Source: Craspedostauros australis (lineage: Eukaryota; Bacillariophyta; Bacillariophyceae; Mastogloiales; Achnanthaceae). Taken from it: a DNA stretch of 64,000 bases. Positions 8,421-17,290 of the stretch are shown piece by piece. The first letter of the stretch is position 1, and the number at the start of each line of letters is the position of its first letter. Below the pieces are notes generated by a model. The model saw nothing but the letters and a program-made list of their open reading frames with translations, did no database searches and was not told where the DNA came from. The position numbers were made by a program, and so were the translations under genes. Where the stretch lies: positions 1,426,001 through 1,490,000 of the forward strand of contig JAMXDE010000005.1 of the NCBI GenBank assembly GCA_026770025.1, given 5' to 3'.

Positions 8421-10247
8421 CTATCTTTGCGATTGCCATGCGGCCCCGCCGCGTGTCACATTGCCTTCTTGGATGGCAACATCTGTATGGAGGAACTTGG
8501 CAGCTTGTGCGGATGCCTCAACCTTCACTGCGCTTCGAGGCATCATTTCTGCATTGTATTCGTCCAACGCCGTTCGCAGGGGCAGCTTCTTTCTGCATAC
8601 ATTCTTGTAGATGGAGCGAGCCAAAGACAGTGCGTCCAAGAGGGCCTGATTCGCGCCTTGCCCCTTGAAAGGTGACATTGGATGCGCCGCGTCACCCAGC
8701 AGCGTGGCCGTACAACGCAAAGGGTCGTCGTGCTTTGGGAACATGTCGTCGCTCAGCAGCTGCCGGTCGTAGACTGGATAGCCAGATATCAGTTCTGTTG
8801 GAGTTTGCCGCAGGATTGTTCCAATCGGATCATGCCATTGATCGCACAGCTGCAACGCCTTCTCCTTGAGCGCAGGTGGTCCTTGGCGACTCAGTGCTTT
8901 TGCTTCGGACTCGGACTCCATTGGGAAACTGAGCTGCCACATGTAAGCTGTTGGGCTAAATGGCATGATGTAGATCCTGGTCGAGCCGTCTGCTGTTTGG
9001 AACACTGTCTCGCCATCCAGCAACGTCTGATTGAGAGTGTCGGTCGTATTATTGACGCTGGCACCATCAGTAGTGCCGAGAATGCGCTCTGGTAACTTCT
9101 CATTGGGGACAATCCCCAGCACAACCACGCAATTCAAGTATCGCAAGGGCGATGCTGTATCGCCAATCATTTTTTGCCGGACGGTGCTGCGAATTCCATC
9201 CGCACCAACCACCAGATCAGCCCGGTGTTTGACAAGCTCTTCGTTTCCAACTCGAAACGTGAGCTCGACTTCTGTTGGATTTGCACCATCGTAGTCCGTT
9301 TTATTCTGCGGTTTGTTGACTGGTTCAATTTCCACAAGCTTGTGATTCCATCGAATGGTGGATTCTGGATCGTCCACGGCATCCAGCAGCACCTTCCGAA
9401 GGCTTTGCCTGGCGATGTGCACATTCTGCCGCTTCGGTGGGCTGCTCTTGTTGGATCGTCCCCACTTCCGCAGCCCCCATTCCCCGACGACGGTTCCATC
9501 TGGTTTGTGCACGACGTGCTTCGTAGACGTGACACCTCCTACCATTGGCTGTGTGATGCTCAGCGATGCCAAGGCGCGTGCGGCCTGTTGCATGGTGAGG
9601 CCATATCCCTGCGATCGCTGCGAGAAGTGAACATCGCGTTCAAAGACTGTGCACGGAATGTTTCTGTGCTGACAGGCAGCTGCCAACGCCAAGCCGCCGA
9701 GTCCGCCACCGACGATCGCGATGCGTGGATAATCGTGCGTGAGATCCAATGGTTTCGTTCCCCCTCTATCATTGTTTGCATCCTTCCCAACAGCGTCACT
9801 CAGCCGTTGTACGATCCCAGTGCTCTTGCAAGCCGTGCATGGATCGGTGCGTGGTGGCGGTCCATCATTCGCGGTCGTCGTTGCTGATGTCGCAGCTTGC
9901 GCTCCGTTCGATGGCTTTTCTGCAGCCCCATTAGCATCTTGGTTCAGCTTGGCACGTTTGTACCGCAAGCGAGCTTTGCGGGATGGTGGCTTCGTGATCT
10001 TGCCTTCGCCATGGCACTTCGAGCATACATTCCACCGTGATCTGTGTGGAGCGTCTTCGGAACCACCTGCTTCATTCATTTTGGCAGGATCAAAACTCAT
10101 GGTGACTGCTGCCGACAATGGCTGCACTCGGCACTTCGCGAGTCTGTTTGGGATACAGCGCGCTGGAGTCCACGGATAGATTGGTCGAGACAGGAATGTG
10201 GTGGTTGTCGCGAAGAGGACCCTTTTCAGTCCTGAGATTGTCATCAA
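8421..10247 (-). CDS. FAD-dependent monooxygenase (UbiH/zeaxanthin-epoxidase superfamily)
   Basis: Predicted protein of 608 residues. The dinucleotide-binding GxGxxG lies in RIAIVGGGLGGLALA (residues 175-189) and is followed by an FAD-ribose acidic residue in TVFERD. The DG motif appears as DLVVGADGIRSTVR and the second FAD motif as LLGDAAHPMSPFKGQGANQAL, all diagnostic of class A flavoprotein hydroxylases. Ahead of the oxygenase are about 170 extra residues. They include two CxxC pairs (C75/C78 with a following GEG, and C137/C140 with a following KSTG) resembling half of a DnaJ-type zinc centre. The first 45 residues are basic and hydroxylated, compatible with an organelle presequence. The substrate cannot be assigned. 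Its 5' end is 135 bp from the stop of the Sm-protein gene on the same strand. Confidence 0.87.
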   Translation of the reverse strand: MMTISGLKRVLFATTTTFLSRPIYPWTPARCIPNRLAKCRVQPLSAAVTMSFDPAKMNEAGGSEDAPHRSRWNVCSKCHGEGKITKPPSRKARLRYKRAKLNQDANGAAEKPSNGAQAATSATTTANDGPPPRTDPCTACKSTGIVQRLSDAVGKDANNDRGGTKPLDLTHDYPRIAIVGGGLGGLALAAACQHRNIPCTVFERDVHFSQRSQGYGLTMQQAARALASLSITQPMVGGVTSTKHVVHKPDGTVVGEWGLRKWGRSNKSSPPKRQNVHIARQSLRKVLLDAVDDPESTIRWNHKLVEIEPVNKPQNKTDYDGANPTEVELTFRVGNEELVKHRADLVVGADGIRSTVRQKMIGDTASPLRYLNCVVVLGIVPNEKLPERILGTTDGASVNNTTDTLNQTLLDGETVFQTADGSTRIYIMPFSPTAYMWQLSFPMESESEAKALSRQGPPALKEKALQLCDQWHDPIGTILRQTPTELISGYPVYDRQLLSDDMFPKHDDPLRCTATLLGDAAHPMSPFKGQGANQALLDALSLARSIYKNVCRKKLPLRTALDEYNAEMMPRSAVKVEASAQAAKFLHTDVAIQEGNVTRGGAAWQSQR

Positions 10248-10382
10248 AAACGTCTACTGTTGTCAATTGATGCTGTGGAGTGGATGGTCCTCTAGATGCG
10301 ATTGCGCAAAGTGGCTGCGCAAGCAATTCTGAAAGGAAGGATTGACTTGCTTCAACTGCCAATCAATCAACCGACCAATCAA

Positions 10383-10955
10383 TCACTTTGATTTGCGCAC
10401 AGTCCTCGAGTACTTCTGTTCCGCAGCACGCTGTCTATCCATTCCCTGTTTGATGGTCGGCTCCAACTCGACGTTGTCTGGAAAATGGATGTATCGGATC
10501 TTGGATCCTCGAATTCGAAGCGTTGAAAGGATGGACGTTGAAGCTTCTCCTGCTCCTTGGTGGTCTGGATGCTGGGTCCCCTCGGCCTTGGGAGTTTGTG
10601 GAGATTCACGTTCAGACGCGGCCTCTGCCCCTGCTCCAGTTTCAAAAGCTTGGAGGGGATGCTGAACTTGCTCCTGATGATCGTGGAGTGCCTGATCCAA
10701 CTCCAGGTTCATGTACTCGTCAGCACTTGACAGTATCCCGCGATGGTGCCGACCCGTCTTCAGCTCCACGATGACTTCGATTCCTTCCAAGTGATGCAGC
10801 AGATGACCAACCGTGTTGCTGACCTTCTTCTTCCCCTGGTTGTTATTGTTTCTGCTGCTTCTACCGATCCTGCTGTTTCCACTGCTGTTCGCACGGGCCA
10901 CAGCAGGAGATCTCTGTTGACGATGATGGTGGGGATGTGGATGTTGATCTGCCAT
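10383..10955 (-). CDS. Sm/LSm-fold RNA-binding protein, LSm10/SmD1-like, with an inserted linker
   Basis: Predicted protein of 190 residues. Sm motif 1 is seen as GIEVIVELKTGRHHRGIL...DEYMNLEL (about 59-92). Sm motif 2 is STLRIRGSKIRYIHFPDNVEL (about 143-163). The IRYIHFPDNVELEPTI segment resembles the Sm2 region of LSm10 and SmD1 proteins, subunits of heptameric rings on snRNAs. About 50 residues of Glu/Gln/Pro-rich sequence separate the two motifs, far more than the usual short loop. A His/Gln/Ser/Asn-rich leader of about 40 residues precedes the domain and a basic tail follows. The family acts in pre-mRNA splicing or histone mRNA processing in the nucleus; which ring this protein joins is uncertain. 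Confidence 0.8.
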   Translation of the reverse strand: MADQHPHPHHHRQQRSPAVARANSSGNSRIGRSSRNNNNQGKKKVSNTVGHLLHHLEGIEVIVELKTGRHHRGILSSADEYMNLELDQALHDHQEQVQHPLQAFETGAGAEAASERESPQTPKAEGTQHPDHQGAGEASTSILSTLRIRGSKIRYIHFPDNVELEPTIKQGMDRQRAAEQKYSRTVRKSK

Positions 10956-12014
10956 CGTCTCCTTCCTCTATCCTTGGCTGGTCAATTGTTCCGCGACCGT
11001 GGCATTCGTTTTTTGTGATGTGTTGTTTTGTTGTTTCGTTGCTTTGGATTTGGTTGGCGGCAACGATCGTGTTCTTTGGTTTGTATCACGCTCACGATTT
11101 GGCGAATCCGTTCATCGATACGATCCATTCGATTGGTAAACACCAGCCCAATCCCGGGAAAATGTCCATTCGTGTTAAAGTCCGCGAGACTATTTTTTGT
11201 GATCACAAGATCCACAACCAAACCGCGCAAAGTATGGCCAAACCTGAGATTCCGCCAACGCACGCGCTCAAGATTGTTCCCAACGACCTCTTTGCGGTCT
11301 GACGTTTTCTGCATTTCCTCTCATTGGAGCATCAAGGTGGGATACTTTACCAGATTTGCACTGTCCGTGGAGAGAGGGTGCGGTGTGGAGCTTGGCGCTG
11401 TTATGAACGATGCACTGCAACGTACAGGAAAGGCAAGGCGCCTTCGGTTTGCGCTGAGAATGGGCGAACGGTGATCACCAGAGAGTTCTTGATGTGAAGA
11501 GGCGTCTGCCGGCGTGCAACACCATCCCCATCCAGCACCATGGCCTGGGTTGATTCGAATTCATCAATTTTATGGAAGCATACGAACATGTGAACACTCG
11601 TTCTTTGTGCGATGGCGATGGCAACGGCGATGGCAGGATATCATCTTTTACATCCAATCGTCAACTCCCATAAAACCATTTCATCGCAGGAGCAATAGCA
11701 ACAGCAGCAACAGCAGCAACGTCCTTCGCACTCCACTCTACTCCGCTCTCCTCGACTCAAACGGAGGCTGATCGCTACCACTCCGCAGTGTCCACGAATA
11801 CAGACGTAGGAATACGCTCCCAGCGTGTCGACTCTTGCAGCAGCTCCTTCAATACCAGTACATACCTGCATCCCGCAACTCACATTCCAACAACTCGTAG
11901 CTGGGCACAACAGCCGCGTCTACGGCCGCCATCAACCCTTCTTTCATCTTCGACAGCGGTGTACGCAGTACGCAATACCAACATCAACGACCGACATCAA
12001 CGACAACGCTGATC
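10956..12014. other. Intergenic region, no supported gene
   Basis: About 1.06 kb between the Sm gene (leftward) and the 12.0-kb gene (rightward), so a shared promoter region for divergent genes. It holds only short overlapping frames of low complexity and an AGC/AAC-rich stretch near 11690-11730. I see no domain or RNA gene in it. Confidence 0.5.
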
Positions 12015-13139
12015 ATGGTCGCCGCTACGTGGACATCCATCAAGCGTGTGGTCTTGGACTACGCACAATTCGCAAAGTCTTTCACTGACAACTCAGACAC
12101 CAACCTTCAACACACCCATCAGCGCAATCGTCAGAAAACTAAGGTCCGAAACAAAGAGCGATCCAAAAGCCACCAAGACGCAGGATCGAGCCGCAAACAA
12201 TCACCGCCGTTGTCATCATCACCATCATCGCCACCACCATCCAAGGCCACCGACTTGTGCCCGAGCACGTCATCCACAGCTACGAGCACTGCTACATACT
12301 CCAAGTCGTTGTTTGATTCCACTCCTACTAGCACTAGTACTACTACAAAGGCTCTTGAACAGAATCTCCACGATCTTTTCCATCTGCCATTCTTCAGTCG
12401 CGAGACTCCCGCTGTTGCAACCGAAAAGCAAGACATGATGCGCCGTCATCATCACGCTCGTCCTCGCAAGACTGTTTCCGGCGAGTATCGTCCACACGAC
12501 AACTTTCGATATCAACGTCAACCATCACCACCAGGAAATCAACTCACGGAAAGGATCTCTCCTCACATCGAAAACATCACTGCGAAGCCACAACGCCATT
12601 GGCAACCACCGCAGGATCACCGTCCCCATCGCAGACATCTTCCGATGGAAGAACGCCAACCAAGAGGCATTCCACGTGAGATCATCGTTTCACGCGACGA
12701 TAACGAAACTGAAGAGTTTATCGAGAGGCGAGATCGCTTTCACGAGCGTCCACTTCCAAAGTATCTCAACCACGAAGGGATTCCGTACATGGTGACGATC
12801 TCCTCGTCGTCATCCTCATCGTCCTCTGATGATGCCAGCGACAATGTGACAGCCATTTCTGCCGTTTCCCTGCCGAAGGAGCTACGCACGCACAACGAAA
12901 GGTCCGACGATGACAGCATCGCCAACAGCGACGATGCATCATCGATCGATTGGCCGAGCGATGAGGATGGACCTGGGATCTTCCCATGCAGCACCTTCAA
13001 GTTTTGGTCAGGCGAACCAGCCAAGAAGAAGAAGGATGTTTCAGCCACACGCAAGCAGCATTGCGACTACGTACTCCGACATCATGGTGTGAAGCTTCGC
13101 ACAAGTCCGATGCATCGTTTGACATGGCCTACCAATTGA
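12015..13139 (+). CDS. Hypothetical low-complexity protein
   Basis: 374 residues, not recognised. The N-terminal two thirds are rich in Ser, Thr, His, Arg and Pro, including stretches resembling disordered RNA- or chromatin-associated proteins. The middle carries a more ordered acidic/basic block (about 215-255, around EEFIERRDRFHERPLPKYL), followed by a run of nine serines and an acidic segment. The C-terminal 60 residues are basic with FKFWSGEPAKKKKD. No transmembrane segment or signal peptide is visible. The first ATG in the frame was used; the sequence just upstream is CAAC-rich, as in other 5' leaders in this window. The frame and its codon pattern support a gene, but its function is unknown. 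Confidence 0.5.
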   Translation: MVAATWTSIKRVVLDYAQFAKSFTDNSDTNLQHTHQRNRQKTKVRNKERSKSHQDAGSSRKQSPPLSSSPSSPPPSKATDLCPSTSSTATSTATYSKSLFDSTPTSTSTTTKALEQNLHDLFHLPFFSRETPAVATEKQDMMRRHHHARPRKTVSGEYRPHDNFRYQRQPSPPGNQLTERISPHIENITAKPQRHWQPPQDHRPHRRHLPMEERQPRGIPREIIVSRDDNETEEFIERRDRFHERPLPKYLNHEGIPYMVTISSSSSSSSSDDASDNVTAISAVSLPKELRTHNERSDDDSIANSDDASSIDWPSDEDGPGIFPCSTFKFWSGEPAKKKKDVSATRKQHCDYVLRHHGVKLRTSPMHRLTWPTN

Positions 13140-13463
13140 TTAGGCACTCAAACATCGTTTTTGTTCAATGTGGCACGGGGGACATGGATGTGCTGTTGGC
13201 TCAATGTTGTGGATGGTCGAAGTGGTTGCCACACCTGTCGATTTGTGTTGGAGGAGAAGGCAAGGCTGGAGCTGAATAGAGGCAAATGATACAATTGAAA
13301 ATACAACGCTCTCCTCTACTCAACTTTACTAATACTTAGATCAGTACTTACTTTCTCCAAGACTTTCCCATGTGCATTTCTTCGTCTATTGGTGGAGTGT
13401 CAGCATAGTTGTACTCGCAGCGGTGTACGATGATCCATCTTTTGTCTTGTTGTTGCAACGCGG
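13140..13463. other. Intergenic region between convergent genes
   Basis: 324 bp between the stop of the 12.0-kb gene and the stop of the XPG-family gene. Nothing recognisable; it presumably contains both 3' ends. Confidence 0.4.
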
Positions 13464-16400
13464 TCAAAAAGCCCCGCCCTCGTGCGGGACGCTGGGAGGC
13501 AGAGCAAACATTTTCTCGTAGTTGACGCATTGGGACATCCGCGTCTCGGCGGTTTCACCACCATCTCTCGCCAATTTGATATTTGCATCGCGGTGATTGC
13601 CAGTGGGGGCGAGCGGAGGGATTGCCCTCCAGTCCTCGCGCTGCGAGTGCCAATGAGTCTCATCCCCTTGATCCCAGAATCTGCTGGTGCTTGTTCGGCC
13701 GGGGCGTTTGCAGGAGTACCCGAACGAACCATGCGTTCTTGTAGCGATACTGTCAATCTTCTCTTCTTCCATACATTTCATTCGTCCGCATTTGGTCCCC
13801 ACATCTTCCTCCAATGACAGGAAATCAATCTTCTTGGGCATGATTGTGCTTTCGACTTCACATTCGAACGCATGCGGTGCTTGCAGTCGACCCTGATGCA
13901 CAGGGACAGCGTTGCTTTGGAGAAGTTCATGGAAGCGATCCGGCTGCTTGGCATCCTGTTCACGGCATTCATTTTTCGAGAAATATCTCGTTGATTGTTT
14001 GCTTTCTTCAAAGCCCTCTTGAGATCTGGACATGTTGCGTCCATAGTGACAAGTGCGATAGTGATTACCGCTGCTTGCAACAAGTCGCGCAGCATCTTCA
14101 TCGAGCAGCTGCGTCTCGGGCGGTGGAAGGTTGAAATATTGCTCAGAGACAAGCTCCGGCGGAGACAACGCTTTGCTTCGAGGGACCGTGCAGTCTCTCG
14201 CGTCATCTTGATTCATGACCTTGCATTCGCCCTCTCGAGCTCGATGGTTCAAGTCTTGACGAGATTCTCCGTAACATTGGCTACGGACGGTGCGCTGCAA
14301 CATCATGTGCACTTGGCGCTCTTGTGCTGTTCCTCGATTGGTAGCAGTCGCTTCGTTGAAACGAGACTGTTTTGACAATGCCACTCTCTGCCGTTGAGAA
14401 GGGGAGAACGAACACTCAGATCGATCCGGAGCATCGCGACGGTCATGGGACAACCCGAAACTCACGCGACGTTGTGATTGAAGTTGACGCTGGCGTTGAT
14501 GTCGGCGATCGTGTGTTCCATCCCTGTCCCTTCTGGATGCTGGCCTGAGGAAGAAGTCTACCGATGATGAAAGGTTACCGTGCTCGTGCTCATGCTCCTT
14601 TGGCTGTTTGGTAAGTTCGTCATCACGTCGTTCTCTGTCCAAGTCTTCCCCACGCGATCCAATGCTTGCAATGGAAGTATTGTCGTCTGCATTTGTTGCG
14701 TACAGCACATCTCGCATGATCTTCTTGATGTCTTCGCTGTATTCGAATTGAGTCTTCGGTTTGGGAGGCCGAGACTCCGCAGCGGGCTTGACGAAGATAG
14801 TCTTGGGAACCGCGTCTGTTCGGGGTAGCTCCGTCCCAACCGCCATTCTTTCAGCTCCAGACTTGGATGCATCTGCAGCTTCAGGGGAAGTCTCCTTGCC
14901 CTGACCTTGCTCTTCATCATGTCGTTGATCTTCTCCTTCTTGCCGATCGGTGCTCTTCGGGCGTGCGTCACGAGTTGACTTCTTCTTTGGTGGTGATCGG
15001 CCAAGCGGATTGTCGCTTTTGCCAAAGAGCGACTCGATGAACTCTCGGCGGCGTTGCTGTTCTTTCATGCCCTGCTTGGTCTTGGTTGCGAGCTTCCCAG
15101 CCTCGAAGTCGGACACCAACCTCGGGTAGCTTCGTTGGAAGTCGGCATGCGCCTCAATTGTCTGGAATTCATGCTCTTCGAGCTTCTTTGGTTGCTGTTG
15201 TTGCGCTTCGGTGGTACCGGCGGCGTTGTTCAGCTTCCATCGGACTCCCAAGCATCTCACACCGTCCTTGATGATCTTGCGCTCGATACCGACGGGGATC
15301 ACATGCTCGCAGTGCGTCGGATCGTCGTTGGATGGTCCTTCCTTCTGCTCCTCAACCGATCGGATGCATCGGAGCAGCTGATACCGCGCGGTCAATTTGC
15401 AGAGCATCCCGAGGACATAGTTCTTGCTTTCCTTCTTGTTGTGACCCTTGACAAGAAGCGAGGATTGCCAGAACTTGACAATATCTGGAGTCTTCATTCT
15501 CAAACTCCGCGCTGTTGTTCCACAGAGAGCGTAGGGGACTTGGTTGTCGTTGGGGTGGCTGTAGGCATGAATGACGAAGGCGGGGTCGAATCTGGGTATC
15601 ATCGCGAACGCCTTGTCGCGCAGCGATTTCCGAAATCGATCGTCCTGTGTCACCTTGAGGCATTCTTCACCTGGCTCCGTCCCGCACACTTTGCATCCTT
15701 CCTTCTTGTGTGTTCGGCAGTCTCCTGGGTGGTTGCAGCTGGAGCACTTCTTGGCGGTCTTGCCAGCAGCGACTGGTTTGCAGAATAAGGCCTCTTGATC
15801 AGTGTTCGACCATTCGTTGATCCAGCTGCGACGTTCGGCAACAACGGCCCACGAACGGAGCTCCACAATGCATGCATCCTCTGGTCGCATTGGAGAATCG
15901 TATTTGCACTTGTTGATGAACCGGACTGCCTTGTGCCAACCGACGTTGGGAAGACCGTCGCCTGCCAAATCGCTGCCAGTCAGAAGGGCGAATGCAATCA
16001 GATCGTTGCGATTCAATTGGATGGTGGTAGTGGTGGAATCCGTGCCTTGGCTGTTGTCTCGCATCGATGCAACTTTGCTCTTTCTGTGGTTTTCATCGTC
16101 CTCCTCGTTGCCCGCATTCAAGATGCACCGAAGATTGTCCGCATCATACCGCATGACTTTGCATCGATCCATGTTGTCCAGCGAGAACTTGGTGTAGACG
16201 GTCTTGGCACCGAACAGCAAGCAATCTCCATCATTCGAGATGACGCCATCGACAACCCCGCGTCGATTGAGCAGTGCGCACAGGGCTTCGCCTTCGGCTT
16301 GCGCTCGCAGCACGGGGACGCCCATGAGCCGCAGCATCTCCTCGCAGACTTGGCATGCTCTCCAAAAGGCAGTACCGTTCCGTCGCTTGCGCAGTCCATC

Positions 16401-16766
16401 CGAAAGCTCGTCGCTCTCCCGAACGCGGCGCTTGCCTTCGAGGACGCAGATGAGTTTGATGCCCATCGAGAGAAGGCGCGCAGTTCTTGTGAAGACCAGA
16501 TGCAGAACGGGATTGGCATGGTGGATGCTCATCGTGCTGGAGGTTAATGCCTCGCAGATCCAAATGGAAAGGTCGATGGCGTACGCCGGGCTCTTCTCCA
16601 AGCTGGGAGAGCTGTCGCGAGTGTGAGATGCACGGCGGATGTTCCAAGGATTGATGGTGTTGGACTTGGTGCGGACTTGATGGTTCGGTCGCTTCATTTC
16701 TTGAACCCCGACGGGACGCCCACATCCCGCCTCGTCCAACGCTTTCCACAAGGATGAGACCGTCAT
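13464..16766 (-). CDS. XPG/Rad2-family structure-specific nuclease (GEN1-like)
   Basis: 1100 residues. The N-terminal 300 form the nuclease core. The N-region metal ligand is in AYAIDLSIWICEA (D65), a second acidic position is E110 in ICVLEGKRR, the I-region ligands are in AQAEGEALCALL (E158, E160) and SNDGDCLLFGA (D179, D181), and a later Asp is in LLTGSDLAGDGL (D266), followed by a helix-hairpin-helix-like segment. The order matches flap and Holliday-junction nucleases, which cut branched DNA in the nucleus. E110 stands where the family usually has Asp in a FVFDG-type motif. A cysteine cluster (CSSC...CKVC...C) at about 340-370 may bind zinc. The remaining 550 residues are basic, disordered and Ser/Arg/Asp-rich. 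The N-terminus lacks the usual MGVxGLW start and carries about 60 extra residues before the first motif, so the start exon could be mis-modelled. Confidence 0.85.
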   Translation of the reverse strand: MTVSSLWKALDEAGCGRPVGVQEMKRPNHQVRTKSNTINPWNIRRASHTRDSSPSLEKSPAYAIDLSIWICEALTSSTMSIHHANPVLHLVFTRTARLLSMGIKLICVLEGKRRVRESDELSDGLRKRRNGTAFWRACQVCEEMLRLMGVPVLRAQAEGEALCALLNRRGVVDGVISNDGDCLLFGAKTVYTKFSLDNMDRCKVMRYDADNLRCILNAGNEEDDENHRKSKVASMRDNSQGTDSTTTTIQLNRNDLIAFALLTGSDLAGDGLPNVGWHKAVRFINKCKYDSPMRPEDACIVELRSWAVVAERRSWINEWSNTDQEALFCKPVAAGKTAKKCSSCNHPGDCRTHKKEGCKVCGTEPGEECLKVTQDDRFRKSLRDKAFAMIPRFDPAFVIHAYSHPNDNQVPYALCGTTARSLRMKTPDIVKFWQSSLLVKGHNKKESKNYVLGMLCKLTARYQLLRCIRSVEEQKEGPSNDDPTHCEHVIPVGIERKIIKDGVRCLGVRWKLNNAAGTTEAQQQQPKKLEEHEFQTIEAHADFQRSYPRLVSDFEAGKLATKTKQGMKEQQRRREFIESLFGKSDNPLGRSPPKKKSTRDARPKSTDRQEGEDQRHDEEQGQGKETSPEAADASKSGAERMAVGTELPRTDAVPKTIFVKPAAESRPPKPKTQFEYSEDIKKIMRDVLYATNADDNTSIASIGSRGEDLDRERRDDELTKQPKEHEHEHGNLSSSVDFFLRPASRRDRDGTHDRRHQRQRQLQSQRRVSFGLSHDRRDAPDRSECSFSPSQRQRVALSKQSRFNEATATNRGTAQERQVHMMLQRTVRSQCYGESRQDLNHRAREGECKVMNQDDARDCTVPRSKALSPPELVSEQYFNLPPPETQLLDEDAARLVASSGNHYRTCHYGRNMSRSQEGFEESKQSTRYFSKNECREQDAKQPDRFHELLQSNAVPVHQGRLQAPHAFECEVESTIMPKKIDFLSLEEDVGTKCGRMKCMEEEKIDSIATRTHGSFGYSCKRPGRTSTSRFWDQGDETHWHSQREDWRAIPPLAPTGNHRDANIKLARDGGETAETRMSQCVNYEKMFALPPSVPHEGGAF

Positions 16767-17290
16767 CGTTGGCTACGTCCAGCGTCGGTGTTTCGATGCC
16801 CTGTGTCGATGTGTGAGAATTTTTGGTTGCATGAGTGTACGAGTGTCTGCTTGTGGGTTTTGTGAGCTTGTTTGCCTCGCCACAATCATGTCCAATCGAC
16901 GATGCTTGTTGTGTTTGTGTTGTGCTGCGGTATACCGCATTGTGTTGTGTTGCTCCTCATACGCACAGGTATCGTTCTGACGGATTGTGCGGAGGACACA
17001 GAGATCTGCAACACGAAACATGGGAGGATGTTTTGTTTTGTTGTGGTTTCCTTCCCGATTTTTAAAATGGAGAATTTTAACGGTTGTGACAAATTAGTTG
17101 ACACGATCCACAGGACGGCAGGGCAACGCAAGGGAGTGGAGCAAGCGGCTTCCTGTCGCTTCCGCCATCGACCATACCACAGCATCTCAACACAGCAGAA
17201 GTGGGCGCAGCCTTGCACCATGCAGGAGAATGTGACAGGATACGGTATGCCGCATGTCACTCACCAGTGTGTAATCGATCTGCCTTGTTT
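16767..17290. other. Intergenic region, no supported gene
   Basis: 524 bp upstream of the nuclease gene and downstream of the secreted-protein gene, both on the minus strand. It contains TTGTG-rich low-complexity sequence near 16905-16960. No RNA or protein gene was recognised. Confidence 0.4.
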
